The position numbers and the translations under genes are program-made. Positions 32,818-41,581 of a stretch of 64,000 nt of DNA are shown here, piece by piece. The stretch lies in contig NZ_JACYXJ010000007.1 of NCBI RefSeq assembly GCF_014842925.1, positions 1 through 64,000 on the forward strand, written 5' to 3'. This DNA comes from Roseibium polysiphoniae. GTDB lineage: Bacteria > Pseudomonadota > Alphaproteobacteria > Rhizobiales > Stappiaceae. The notes beneath the pieces were generated by a model that made no database searches, was not told the DNA's origin, and saw nothing but the letters and a program-made list of their open reading frames with translations. How positions within the stretch are numbered: position 1 is the stretch's first letter; each line of letters opens with the position of its first letter.

Positions 32818-33750
32818 TCAGCACTCGTTTCCAATGGCAGCCGCAAAATTCCTGGCTGCCTCGATGGTCATCCTCGCGCTATGGCGGAAATGATTTTCTT
32901 TCAGCTCAATGACGATCGCCGTTCCGGGTAAAACTGTGAGTTGACGCGCCATTTCTGCAAAGTCGATCACACCGAAACCCGGTGGGGCATGCATATCCCC
33001 GATCCCGAAAAACAGACGTTCGCCGTCGTTGTCCCATTGTATTGTTGAGGGCAGACCGGTTGAATCTGAAAAGTGGATATGACCGACATAGGGTGCCAGC
33101 TTCGCGATCTGATCATAGAGGTCATAGCCTTGGAGCACCCTGCCCTGTTGGGCATGGTTGACATCGAGGCAGGCAACCAAAGCCGGATGGTCGACGGCTG
33201 CGATCTGATCGGCCAAAGCAATCAGATCAAGCGCGTATGAAGTCTCGGTACCCGCGATGATGCGACGGTTTGGGCTCATATTTTCATAGGCAATGCGGAC
33301 ACCAAGGGTGTCAGCCCGGTCGGCAAGGCGCGACAACGTTTCTTGTTCGCGTTTGAGCAGACCGCGAAATTTGTCTGCCCATTGTACGGGATGAACACGG
33401 CCGGGATGGAATACGACAACATCTGCGGAACACTCTGCCGCAAGCTCAAGGCTCGCTTCCGCCGCACGGATCTGAAGAGCAAGATGCGCTTCATCCATCA
33501 AATTCACTGCGATGGGCGCATGCAGCGTGTAGCGGATCTGGTGGCTGGAAAGGACGGTCTTCAGCCTGCCCATGCGCTCCGGCAAGAGCTGGCAGGCGGC
33601 AACAACGTCCAGGCGGACAGCCGCTAGCTCGCAAACTTCTGCGCCCAACTCCGTCAGCTCGGCAATTCTCCGATCAAGGGCGCTCAAATCACCCTGCGGT
33701 CCAAAATGGCCCGCATTAAAGCCGGTATAGGTATGATGCTGGTCCATCAT
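32818..33750 (-). CDS. Sugar phosphate isomerase/epimerase-like TIM barrel, copy 1
   Basis: A 310-residue AP-endonuclease-2/xylose-isomerase-like TIM barrel. Likely metal ligands appear in V-V-V-F-H-P-G-R, R-I-A-Y-E-N-M-S, A-C-L-D-V-N-H-A, G-H-I-H-F-S-D-S and V-I-E-L-K. No signal peptide, so cytoplasmic. It overlaps the next copy by four bases and closes a peptide-type ABC operon. The two copies are clearly paralogous, with the same G-F/L-N-x-x-F opening and G-I-G-D-x-H segment. Known relatives isomerise or epimerise sugars, keto-sugars or cyclitols; the actual substrate is unknown. Confidence 0.82.
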   Translation of the reverse strand: MMDQHHTYTGFNAGHFGPQGDLSALDRRIAELTELGAEVCELAAVRLDVVAACQLLPERMGRLKTVLSSHQIRYTLHAPIAVNLMDEAHLALQIRAAEASLELAAECSADVVVFHPGRVHPVQWADKFRGLLKREQETLSRLADRADTLGVRIAYENMSPNRRIIAGTETSYALDLIALADQIAAVDHPALVACLDVNHAQQGRVLQGYDLYDQIAKLAPYVGHIHFSDSTGLPSTIQWDNDGERLFFGIGDMHAPPGFGVIDFAEMARQLTVLPGTAIVIELKENHFRHSARMTIEAARNFAAAIGNEC

Positions 33751-34709
33751 TTCTTCTCCGGCGATCTAACGGCCGTGAGCGCACCCGCCAGCGGCAGGTC
33801 ATCATTCCAATAATCCATGAAAGCCTTGGCCGTCGCAGCGACTTGGTCTTCAACCGCCCGATAGCGGCCGCGCAGCTCGATCATGGCATAGGTGTTCTTT
33901 CGGAATTTCATCGCCGGCAAGACGCTGGTCCAGTCGATCGAACCCCACCCCATAGGCAAGTGTAAATCGCCAATACCCAGCGATACCCGCGAGCCTTCAT
34001 CGGCGTACCCCTTCAAGTCCGGGCGACCAAAATTGTCATGCAGGTGAAGATGCCAAACCTGTTCGGAGAACGTTTTAATCGCTTCCAGGAAATCAAAGTT
34101 CTCGACCGGCGCGGACAGAAAGGCATGACCGAAATCCAGACAGCCACCGATCGCCGGGTGATCGGCCTTGGCAAGCTGCTCCGCCAATCGTCGTGGGTCC
34201 GCGCCCGAAACAACCTTGTTGCCCAGCGGATCGGCGATCAGATTCTCAACCGCAATCTGCACGCCTGCTTCTGCCGCCAGATCTCCCAGGCGCTTCAATG
34301 ATTCTCGCTCAAACTCGAGAAGTTGATCGCGTGAATCCAACCAAACGCTCACCGGTACATTGCCAGAATGCATCACCATCGATGTCATGCCATAACGCCG
34401 GCACAATTCGACTGAGGCCTCTGCAAGAGCCCAATGCACATCAAAATTCGGCAGGTCCATGAAGTTGATCGCGTGGTCGGCATGGAGAACATACTTCAGC
34501 GCATGGGCCTCCAAAACGACCTGCATCACGCCGGCACGCTCTTCTATGATCCGGCCGCCGACGATCACGTCCAACCTGCGCGCCGTGATTTCGACATGGC
34601 TTTGATCATAGGTCTTGTACTGGCCCAGGAGAGCATCCAGGCCGGCCGCATCACCGGCGGCTAGGAAATTGGTGTTGAGGCCGGAGCCGATGCAAATCTT
34701 GTCGGTCAT
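33747..34709 (-). CDS. Sugar phosphate isomerase/epimerase-like TIM barrel, copy 2
   Basis: A 320-residue paralogue of the downstream gene product. Metal-site segments are S-M-V-M-H-S-G-N, Q-I-A-V-E-N-L-I, G-C-L-D-F-G-H-A, W-H-L-H-L-H-D-N-F-G-R and A-M-I-E-L-R, a full set for a divalent-metal isomerase. It follows dppC by three bases. Two adjacent barrels could act as a heteromeric enzyme or on successive intermediates of the imported compound, which is inference. Confidence 0.82.
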   Translation of the reverse strand: MTDKICIGSGLNTNFLAAGDAAGLDALLGQYKTYDQSHVEITARRLDVIVGGRIIEERAGVMQVVLEAHALKYVLHADHAINFMDLPNFDVHWALAEASVELCRRYGMTSMVMHSGNVPVSVWLDSRDQLLEFERESLKRLGDLAAEAGVQIAVENLIADPLGNKVVSGADPRRLAEQLAKADHPAIGGCLDFGHAFLSAPVENFDFLEAIKTFSEQVWHLHLHDNFGRPDLKGYADEGSRVSLGIGDLHLPMGWGSIDWTSVLPAMKFRKNTYAMIELRGRYRAVEDQVAATAKAFMDYWNDDLPLAGALTAVRSPEKK

Positions 34710-34712
34710 TCG

Positions 34713-35612
34713 TCAGTCCTGAAGTGAGGGATCAAAACGGGTGCGCAGCCAATCGCCGAAAATCGACATGGACAGTGTGGTCAAGAAAATGACGGTGCCC
34801 GGCACGACCGCCAGCCACCAGGCGGTAATCATGTAATCCCGACCGTCGCCTAGCATCTGGCCGAGCGAGGTCATCGGCGGACGGATACCGAGACCGAGAA
34901 AGGACAGGGAGGTTTCAAACAGTATGGTCTCGGGGAAATTGATCGTTAGCTGCACAATCAGCGGTGAGAGAATGTTCGGGAGAACATGGCGCAGATAGAT
35001 CGTTGCCGGTTTACCACCAAGGGCGTGAACCGCACGGGCATAGCCTTCCTCACGGGCAGCCAACACCAGCCCCCGCGTGATCCTGGCATAGCGCTCCCAT
35101 CCGTAGAGGCCCATCAGGAACAAGAAGACGATCATGGAGTTACCCATGAACGCGAGCACCGCCAGCGCGATGATAAACCAGGGCATGGCCGCCTGAAAAT
35201 CGACCAGGGTCGAAATAGCCTCATCGACCCACTTGCCGAAGTGCGCGGCAACAAAGCCCAACACCGTGCCCAACACCGCCCCGAACAAGGTTCCGAGCAA
35301 TGCCAATAGCATCGATGTTTGCGTGGCAATCAACAGCCTCGAAAACACATCACGACCGAGCTTGTCCGTGCCGAGCGGGTGGATCCATGTCGAGCCCTCA
35401 AGCGGCAGTGGCGGCGCCAACCGAGCACGCAAATCCATCTGGTCAAACTCGAACGGCAGGATGAAACGCGCAAAGATCGTCACAAAGGCAACCGTCAACA
35501 GAACGGCTACCGCCATCAAGACGCTCCACGGCATTGCTCGAAAAGCTTTCACCAAGCGCGTGACCAGTCCACGTGCCGCGGGTGTAGCGCCGGCCTCGGG
35601 GACAAAGCTCAT
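34713..35612 (-). CDS. Peptide-type ABC transporter permease (DppC-like)
   Basis: A 299-residue inner-membrane permease. The OppC N-terminal helix, P-L-G-T-D-K-L-G-R-D-V-F-S-R-L (the family's G-T-D-x-x-G-R-D motif) and the coupling loop E-E-G-Y-A-R-A-V-H-A-L-G are present, as is S-F-L-G-L-G-I-R-P-P near the end. The ATG at 35612 overlaps the upstream permease stop (ATGA); a longer frame to 35726 is not supported. It pairs with the DppB-like gene. The TIM-barrel neighbours suggest a sugar-like rather than peptide solute. Confidence 0.92.
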   Translation of the reverse strand: MSFVPEAGATPAARGLVTRLVKAFRAMPWSVLMAVAVLLTVAFVTIFARFILPFEFDQMDLRARLAPPLPLEGSTWIHPLGTDKLGRDVFSRLLIATQTSMLLALLGTLFGAVLGTVLGFVAAHFGKWVDEAISTLVDFQAAMPWFIIALAVLAFMGNSMIVFLFLMGLYGWERYARITRGLVLAAREEGYARAVHALGGKPATIYLRHVLPNILSPLIVQLTINFPETILFETSLSFLGLGIRPPMTSLGQMLGDGRDYMITAWWLAVVPGTVIFLTTLSMSIFGDWLRTRFDPSLQD

Positions 35613-36550
35613 CGGTTTGCCCCCTCTCGATTTCCGACCCGAACCCGCGGGTCCATCCAGCCATAAAGAAGGTCCACCGCAAGATTGGACAACACCATGG
35701 TCAGGGCGATCATCATCAAAATGCACTGCACGACGGCCAGATCCCGCATGGCCACGGCAGAAGTCAAGAGACGACCGATGCCGGGCCAGGCAAAGACGTT
35801 TTCGGTAATCACAGCTGAGCCGATCAACTCGCCAACCTTCAAGCCCACAATCGTCACCACCGGAATGGCAGCGTTGGGAAGTGCATGCAGATAGAGGCGC
35901 CGACTGGTCTCTGCCCCTTTCGCATCGGCCGTGCGCATGTAGGGCCGGTTCAAAACATCAATCATGGACGAGCGCGTGTAACGAGCGACCTGCGCTCCAA
36001 ACGAGGTCCCCAGCGTAAAGACAGGCATGATCATGTGCAGCCAGGTTTCCGAGCCCGACGATGGCAACATCCTCAATTGCAACGAGAACCCGAGGATCAG
36101 CAAAATCCCGAGAAAGAAATTCGGCATCGAAAAGCCGAACACCGCCAAGCCCATGACAAACCGGTCAAAGGCCGTGTTCTTTTTCAAAGCTGCCAGGACG
36201 CCAAAAGGAATGCCGAACAACAGCGCAAACCCCAACGCAGTCAGGCCCAAAAGCGCAGTCTTCGGCAACCGGGCAAGGACCAATTGCAAGGCATCTTGAT
36301 TGTCACGAAACGAAACCCCGAAATCGCCCTGGAACAACGCCAGAAAGTAGTTCCAATACTGGACAAAAATCGTCTGATCGAGCCCCCAAAGCTTGCGGTA
36401 GTAATCGATCGTTACCTGGTCAACATCATCTGGCAAAAGCTGTGCAACGGGATCGCCAGTTAGGCGCAAGATGAAAAACACAAACGTCACGACCAGCCAC
36501 ATGGTGACAACCGCGCGCAGAAGCTTCCAGCCAAGATAAGTCAGGGTCAT
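35609..36550 (-). CDS. Peptide-type ABC transporter permease (DppB-like)
   Basis: A 313-residue permease with the DppB hallmarks: F-F-I-L-R-L-T-G-D-P in the first helix region, a G-L-D-Q-T-I-F-V-Q-Y-W-N-Y motif, and G-D-F-G-V-S-F-R after the first periplasmic segment. The coupling loop carries Y-M-R-T-A-D-A-K-G-A, and V-F-A-W-P-G-I-G-R-L-L follows. It overlaps the ATPase gene upstream and the DppC gene downstream, so the whole transporter is translationally coupled. Confidence 0.93.
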   Translation of the reverse strand: MTLTYLGWKLLRAVVTMWLVVTFVFFILRLTGDPVAQLLPDDVDQVTIDYYRKLWGLDQTIFVQYWNYFLALFQGDFGVSFRDNQDALQLVLARLPKTALLGLTALGFALLFGIPFGVLAALKKNTAFDRFVMGLAVFGFSMPNFFLGILLILGFSLQLRMLPSSGSETWLHMIMPVFTLGTSFGAQVARYTRSSMIDVLNRPYMRTADAKGAETSRRLYLHALPNAAIPVVTIVGLKVGELIGSAVITENVFAWPGIGRLLTSAVAMRDLAVVQCILMMIALTMVLSNLAVDLLYGWMDPRVRVGNREGANR

Positions 36551-37569
36551 CGCGGTTCCTCTGAAAAATGGCAGCGAACCTCATGGTCGCCGTTGGCAAC
36601 CAACTGCGGCTCCCGTTGGGCACAGAGCGGCTGGACCTTCAGGCAGCGGGTCCGGAACCGGCATCCGGATGGCGGTGTTTGCGGGCTTGGCGGGTCACCT
36701 GCGAGAAGATGTTTTTCACGCTTGGCCGCCGGATCGGGAACCGGAACCGCAGACAGCAAAGCCTTGGCGTAGGGATGGCGAGGGGCGGAAAACACCTGAT
36801 CCAACGGGCCACATTCAACGATCTGACCAAGATACATAACCGCAACGCGGTCCGCGATCTGACGGACCACCGCAAGATCGTGGGATATGAACAAAAGCGT
36901 CAGCCCCATCTGCGTGCGAATATCCATCAAAAGCGCGATGATTTGCGCCTGGATCGACACATCTAGGGCGGACACCGGTTCATCGCAAATCAGCAAATCA
37001 GGTTCCAGGATCAACGCTCTGGCGATGACGACCCGCTGCTGCTGACCACCGGAGAGTTCACTTGGAACCGCGGCCCACAAATGGCGGCCAAGCTGTACCG
37101 CCTCCAGCATGGCTGCGGCCCGAAGGCTTCGTTCTGAGGGAGACCCGACACCATGCAGATCCAGCGGTTCGCGAACCTGGATTTCAACCGGGAGACGCGG
37201 ATCCAACGACCCCGCAGCATCCTGGAAGATAACCTGAACGCGCTTCCGGCTGCTGCGCCAGTCAGTGTGGCTGAGGCTGGCAAAATCTGTTCCGTTAAAA
37301 ACCGCGCGCCCCTCGCTCGGGTCCATCAAGCCGGCGACGAGGCGGCCAAGTGTCGACTTGCCGCAGCCCGATTCACCCACCACTGCCAGCGTTTCGCCGC
37401 GCTGAAGGTCTAGGGAGACAGTATCGACCGCTTTAAAGCTCAAGGCCTGACGCATCAGGGTCGCTTTGCGATAGACAAAGGACCGGGAGACGGAAAGCAC
37501 CCGCGCAATCGGATCGCTGCTCTCAGATGCCTGATTGGCAGCGGATTGTTGGCCCAGGCTCACACTCAT
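36547..37569 (-). CDS. Peptide-type ABC transporter ATP-binding protein (OppF-like)
   Basis: A 340-residue ATPase. Walker A is G-E-S-G-C-G-K-S-T, the signature L-S-G-G-Q-Q-Q-R, Walker B L-L-I-C-D-E-P-V-S-A-L-D-V, and the H-loop F-I-S-H-D-L. The OppF C-terminal region P-S-P-Q-T-P-P-S-G-C-R-F-R-T-R-C has the Cys pattern that can hold an iron-sulfur cluster in some relatives. The start at 37569 overlaps the oppD-like stop (ATGA); the frame opens earlier at 37671 inside that gene. Confidence 0.92.
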   Translation of the reverse strand: MSVSLGQQSAANQASESSDPIARVLSVSRSFVYRKATLMRQALSFKAVDTVSLDLQRGETLAVVGESGCGKSTLGRLVAGLMDPSEGRAVFNGTDFASLSHTDWRSSRKRVQVIFQDAAGSLDPRLPVEIQVREPLDLHGVGSPSERSLRAAAMLEAVQLGRHLWAAVPSELSGGQQQRVVIARALILEPDLLICDEPVSALDVSIQAQIIALLMDIRTQMGLTLLFISHDLAVVRQIADRVAVMYLGQIVECGPLDQVFSAPRHPYAKALLSAVPVPDPAAKREKHLLAGDPPSPQTPPSGCRFRTRCLKVQPLCAQREPQLVANGDHEVRCHFSEEPR

Positions 37570-38549
37570 AACGGGGTCCCCGTGAGTGGATGATGACAGG
37601 CCAGCGCGCCTCCTGATGCGAGTACCAAGTTTGGTGAGGTCGTCCGGCACTCGTCTGTCGCAAGTCCACATCTGGGGCCAAAAGCACAGCCAGATGGCAT
37701 GGCATTGATCGGCGGAACCTGGCCCTCAATGACCTGAATGGTCTCACGCCGACGGTCCACACGCGGCAAGGAGTTCAAAAGCCCGGCGGTATAGGGGTGC
37801 TTTGGCGCCGCATAAAGCTCCGCTACCGGCGCTCGCTCGACAACCCGGCCAGCGTACATCACCGCAACGGCGTCTGCCATCTCGGCGACTAGTCCGAGAT
37901 CATGGGTGACGAAAATCACGGCCATCCCAAATTCACGCTGCAGATCAGCGATAAGGGCCAGAATTTGCGCCTGGATGGTCACGTCGAGTGCGGTAGTCGC
38001 CTCGTCGGCAATCAGCAGCTTTGGCTGTCCCGCAACAGCCAAGGCGATCATTGCCCGCTGGTTCATGCCACCAGACAACTGGTGTGGAAACTCACGCACC
38101 CGGGTCTTGGGATCTGGCATGCCAACACGGTCTAGTAGATCCAGTGCGCGCGATTTGGCTCTATGCCAGGAAACGTCTTCCCGCAATGCAACAGCTTCGG
38201 CAATTTGCCAGCCGATGGTTTTAACGGGGTTGAGGCCATTGACGGCATCCTGGAATACGAAAGCAATCTGCTTACGCCGAATGTTGCGCATGGCTTTTGG
38301 ATTCTGATCCGCCAGATCCAGGCCATCCAGCACAACACGACCGTGACTGATCGCACCACGTTTGGGTAAGAGCCCCGAAATGGCAAGGCAGGTCATCGAC
38401 TTTCCGCAACCAGACTCACCTACAAGCGCAAGCGTCTGGCCCCGTTCCAGTGCAAAGCTCGCGCTGCGCACCGGGTAAACGACGTCGCCTCCACGCGCCT
38501 TGATAGACACGACCAGGCTGTCGACAGCTAACAATGAGGATGTGGACAT
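37566..38549 (-). CDS. Peptide-type ABC transporter ATP-binding protein (OppD-like)
   Basis: A 327-residue ATPase. Walker A G-E-S-G-C-G-K-S-M has Met in place of the usual Thr/Ser-Thr end but keeps Lys-Ser. The signature reads L-S-G-G-M-N-Q-R, Walker B L-L-I-A-D-E-A-T-T-A-L-D-V and the H-loop F-V-T-H-D-L. Glu of Walker B is followed by Ala rather than Pro, which is common in OppD. I use ATG 38549; a GTG at 38579 is possible. A hairpin separates it from the binding-protein gene. Confidence 0.92.
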   Translation of the reverse strand: MSTSSLLAVDSLVVSIKARGGDVVYPVRSASFALERGQTLALVGESGCGKSMTCLAISGLLPKRGAISHGRVVLDGLDLADQNPKAMRNIRRKQIAFVFQDAVNGLNPVKTIGWQIAEAVALREDVSWHRAKSRALDLLDRVGMPDPKTRVREFPHQLSGGMNQRAMIALAVAGQPKLLIADEATTALDVTIQAQILALIADLQREFGMAVIFVTHDLGLVAEMADAVAVMYAGRVVERAPVAELYAAPKHPYTAGLLNSLPRVDRRRETIQVIEGQVPPINAMPSGCAFGPRCGLATDECRTTSPNLVLASGGALACHHPLTGTPL

Positions 38550-38657
38550 GGAGACTCTCAGGTCAAAACCTGCCCGCACCTCCCGAGGTTTCCGGCAAGG
38601 GCGTCGGCTGGGTCATATCGAGTGAAAGAGAGAGATCAGATCGCAACCCTGGAAAAA

Positions 38658-38680
38658 CCGCGACCGGAGACCGGTCGCGG
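38658..38680 (-). terminator. Attenuating hairpin between the binding-protein and ATPase genes
   Basis: A perfect 10-base stem CCGCGACCGG / CCGGTCGCGG with a three-base loop; on the minus strand TTTTT follows. It lies just after the solute-binding protein gene and before the ATPase gene of the same operon, so it probably lets the binding protein be made in excess. Confidence 0.75.
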
Positions 38681-38694
38681 CACTCACGATCGGA

Positions 38695-40260
38695 TTATTC
38701 AGCAGCGCCGAATTTCAAGTTGTCGGGACGGAAGTCCATGTAATAGAGCGACACCGGCCGCCACTGGATATCCTTTTTCAAGGCATATGTTTCCAGCGGG
38801 TTGTAGAGCATGGTGCCCGGTGCTTCGTCGTTCCAGATTTCCAGAGCTTCGCGATAGGCCTGCTGCCGCACTTCCATATCCGTGCCTGCAACGATGACAT
38901 CATGAAGTTCGTTGAATTTTTCTGGAGCTTTCCACGAACGGGATGCCAATTGCTTGTTGTTCTGAACCGAGGAGTCCTTACCCCATTGCGGCACAAAAGA
39001 GCCGAGCGGATCCGGCATACGGTGAGTGTTTGACCAAGGGCGTATATGCACCGTGGAATCCTTGTCATTCACCTGTGTCCAGTTTTCAACTGGCTCCAGC
39101 TTGACGTTCAGACCCACATCTTTCCACATCTGTTGCATTGCCTGAGCAGCTTCAAGCGAAAGCAGATAGTAGTTGAGTGGCAGTTTGTAGACGATTTCCT
39201 CACCGTCATAGCCAGCTTCACTCAGCAGCTCACGGGCCTTTTCCGGACTGTATTCAAACTCCGGGAAGTCCTTGATGTGCATCACATACGAGGGCAACTG
39301 ATGGCCATTCGGCGTGTAGTTCTTGTCTTCCCAAAGGGCTTCACGCAGCAAGGCGCGATCGATGGACTTTGAAAGCGCCTGGCGAACCAGTTTGCTCTCA
39401 AGCGGACCTTCGTTGAAAAACACCAGCATGTGAGTGTTGTCGAGCACCACTGACTCAACTTTGACGTCGTCGTAGCCATTCAGAACCGGAACCTGATCTG
39501 GTGGAACATTGACGATGATGTCGTATTCACCAGACACCAGACCGGCGATCCGCGCGGAAACTTCGGGCACGACTTTGAAGGTGATCGACTTGGCTGTCGG
39601 CATACCGCCAAAATAATTGTCATGGGCCGCCAGACGGATGTATTCGCCCTCAACCCATTCATCCATCTTGTAGGGACCCGTTCCGACCGGGTTGCGCGCA
39701 AAGGCGTCCTTGCCTTTCAGCATGTATTCGCGGGCGTTGACGATCCACATCGCATAGCCAGCAAGGCGCTGATCAAGAAGCACGTCCGGCTCTTTGGAGA
39801 CGATCCGTACTGTGTATTTGTCGACTGGCTCGACGTGGGACAAGGTCAGCATGAACCGACGCGCAGCACCAACCAAAGGGTTGTAACCATGCCCCCGGCC
39901 CGCTGACAGCGAGAACACAACATCGTCAGATGTTAGCTCATCGCCATTGTGAAACTTCACGCCTTCACGCAACTTGAGTTCCATTGTGCGGTTGTCGATC
40001 TGCGTCCAGCTTTCGGCCAGACCTGGAACCAATTTGGACGATGCACCCGTGTCATCGGCCAGGAAATCGCGGCGGATCAAACTGTCGAACATGGAATAGG
40101 TAATGCGGACAGCCACATTCCCCATTTCCTCGATGGATTCCAGGCTGCCTGGAAGATTGTTTACGGCGACAACTAATTCAGGTCGATCATCAGCGATTGC
40201 TGGCGCAGTAAAGCCAAATGCCAAAACTGCAGCCGCAAGCGCCTTTTTAAAAATGCGCAT
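38695..40260 (-). CDS. Peptide-type ABC transporter substrate-binding protein
   Basis: A 521-residue periplasmic receptor of the SBP family 5 (DppA/OppA type). The signal peptide (1-23) ends A-P-A-I-A-D. Family features are L-A-E-S-W-T-Q-I-D, L-R-E-G-V-K-F-H-N-G-D-E-L-T-S-D-D-V-V-F-S and N-P-V-G-T-G-P-Y-K-M-D-E-W. It heads the operon with two ATPases, two permeases and two TIM barrels. Family-5 receptors bind peptides, but many bind oligosaccharides or other solutes, and the isomerase-like neighbours point that way. Confidence 0.9.
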   Translation of the reverse strand: MRIFKKALAAAVLAFGFTAPAIADDRPELVVAVNNLPGSLESIEEMGNVAVRITYSMFDSLIRRDFLADDTGASSKLVPGLAESWTQIDNRTMELKLREGVKFHNGDELTSDDVVFSLSAGRGHGYNPLVGAARRFMLTLSHVEPVDKYTVRIVSKEPDVLLDQRLAGYAMWIVNAREYMLKGKDAFARNPVGTGPYKMDEWVEGEYIRLAAHDNYFGGMPTAKSITFKVVPEVSARIAGLVSGEYDIIVNVPPDQVPVLNGYDDVKVESVVLDNTHMLVFFNEGPLESKLVRQALSKSIDRALLREALWEDKNYTPNGHQLPSYVMHIKDFPEFEYSPEKARELLSEAGYDGEEIVYKLPLNYYLLSLEAAQAMQQMWKDVGLNVKLEPVENWTQVNDKDSTVHIRPWSNTHRMPDPLGSFVPQWGKDSSVQNNKQLASRSWKAPEKFNELHDVIVAGTDMEVRQQAYREALEIWNDEAPGTMLYNPLETYALKKDIQWRPVSLYYMDFRPDNLKFGAAE

Positions 40261-40378
40261 GAGAAGCCCCTGTTCAGTATGAAGAACAATAAACTTCTAA
40301 CATCATGCTTTATTTCTATTTTGAATGAGCTGTGAATATTCGATGAATTTACTTAATTCTCAAAGCATACGTATAGAT

Positions 40379-40873
40379 TCAATTTGCCAACAAAGAAATA
40401 AAATACCCTATTGCCAAAGGTATCGGCGTTGCCAGCACCATGCGAAACAGCACAAAGCGGGTGCCCATTATGGGGATTTCCCAGACCAAAGTCCGATTTG
40501 ATGACAGTAACAACCAGCCAAGTATAAAAGATACCACCTGTCCATGTCCGGCACCTGCCTCCAGCGCTGCCGCGCCGACCGCAAATGCAACGACCGGCCC
40601 TCCCGGCAGGATCATTCCAGCAACGGAGGCCCCAGCCAGTCCGACGATACCTGACCCCGCTCCCAGATAGGCGCTGACAAGGTCGGCAGGCAAGAGTGCG
40701 GCAACAAAACCAGCGCCCAGAATGCCGATACACAGGCGCGGCGCGATAAAAACAGCTTCGCGCGCAGCGTCCCGCAGGCCGCGGGCAAATGTGCCGTCGC
40801 TCCGTCGAAAGGCAATAGCACCAAGCGTGGCTGTCGCGGTCCAGAGCAAGATTGTGAATAGAACTAGGGCCAT
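40379..40873 (-). CDS. Half-size permease, ArsP/DUF318-like, C-terminal half
   Basis: A 164-residue membrane protein with about four or five helices. The central motif M-I-L-P-G-G-P-V-V-A-F, then A-A-L-E-A-G-A-G-H-G-Q-V-V-S-F and W-L-L-L-S-S-N-R-T-L-V-W-E, closely parallels the upstream protein. In DUF318 (ArsP_1) permeases two such repeats lie in one chain; here they are in two genes. The ATG at 40873 overlaps the stop of the first half by ten bases, so the halves are made together. The P-G-G-P loops suggest an ion or organometal permease; the substrate is unknown. Confidence 0.7.
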   Translation of the reverse strand: MALVLFTILLWTATATLGAIAFRRSDGTFARGLRDAAREAVFIAPRLCIGILGAGFVAALLPADLVSAYLGAGSGIVGLAGASVAGMILPGGPVVAFAVGAAALEAGAGHGQVVSFILGWLLLSSNRTLVWEIPIMGTRFVLFRMVLATPIPLAIGYFISLLAN

Positions 40874-41487
40874 CTGGTTATCCTGGCCAACAGACCCGGG
40901 CAACGACGCTCGAAAACCTGCGCTCCCCATCCGAACAAAAACGGCACCGGCAGACACAGGCCATATCTGAGACCAACCAGGGAATAGTCGAAAAATGCCA
41001 TTTTCCAGACGATGGTGCGATTGGCCCCCAGCAGCAGCCAGCTCGATACGAATGCGACCAGGACTCCGAAACCCGCTCCAGCCTCGTAGAAGGCAACAGC
41101 CAGCGGAAAGGCGGTCATTGGCCCACCCGGCAATATGACCCCGACCAGCACGGCCAGCGACATGCCCTTCAAGCCTTGATGTCCGCCAAAATGTTTGCTG
41201 ATCTTGTCCTTGGGCAGCAGGAGCCGCAGCCAAGCGGCTAGAAGTACGGCGGCCAGCACCTTGGGACCAATACTGGTGATCAAATCGACGCCAGAGCCCA
41301 GAATTTCGAGAACGCGCCCTGCCCCATCGCGATGAAATACTGCGAGACCGGAGGCAAACGTCACACCCAAAACCAAGAAAAATCCAACATCGAAAAAACG
41401 TCTCTTAGGCGCGCTCGGACGGCGCGCTGTTCCCATATCGGGGATCAATTGCCCTTGGGGTGATGGACGATGCTGTGGGGACGTCAT
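40864..41487 (-). CDS. Half-size permease, ArsP/DUF318-like, N-terminal half
   Basis: A 207-residue membrane protein. A hydrophilic, Arg/Pro-rich N-terminus of about 30 residues precedes five helices. V-I-L-P-G-G-P-M-T-A-F-P, F-Y-E-A-G-A-G-F-G-V-L-V-A-F and W-L-L-L-G-A-N-R-T-I-V-W-K align with the second gene product. It probably forms a heterodimer with that protein in the inner membrane. The short unit lies between two ABC operons and has 94 bases upstream before the ATPase gene stop. Confidence 0.7.
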   Translation of the reverse strand: MTSPQHRPSPQGQLIPDMGTARRPSAPKRRFFDVGFFLVLGVTFASGLAVFHRDGAGRVLEILGSGVDLITSIGPKVLAAVLLAAWLRLLLPKDKISKHFGGHQGLKGMSLAVLVGVILPGGPMTAFPLAVAFYEAGAGFGVLVAFVSSWLLLGANRTIVWKMAFFDYSLVGLRYGLCLPVPFLFGWGAQVFERRCPGLLARITRWP

Positions 41488-41581
41488 GAGGCCGCTCGTG
41501 TTTCAGGTACTCTATTACACCATCCGCAACTGGTGTCACCGAATTCGAGCAGGACAAACTTGGATAGGGTCAGGTTAGGAT

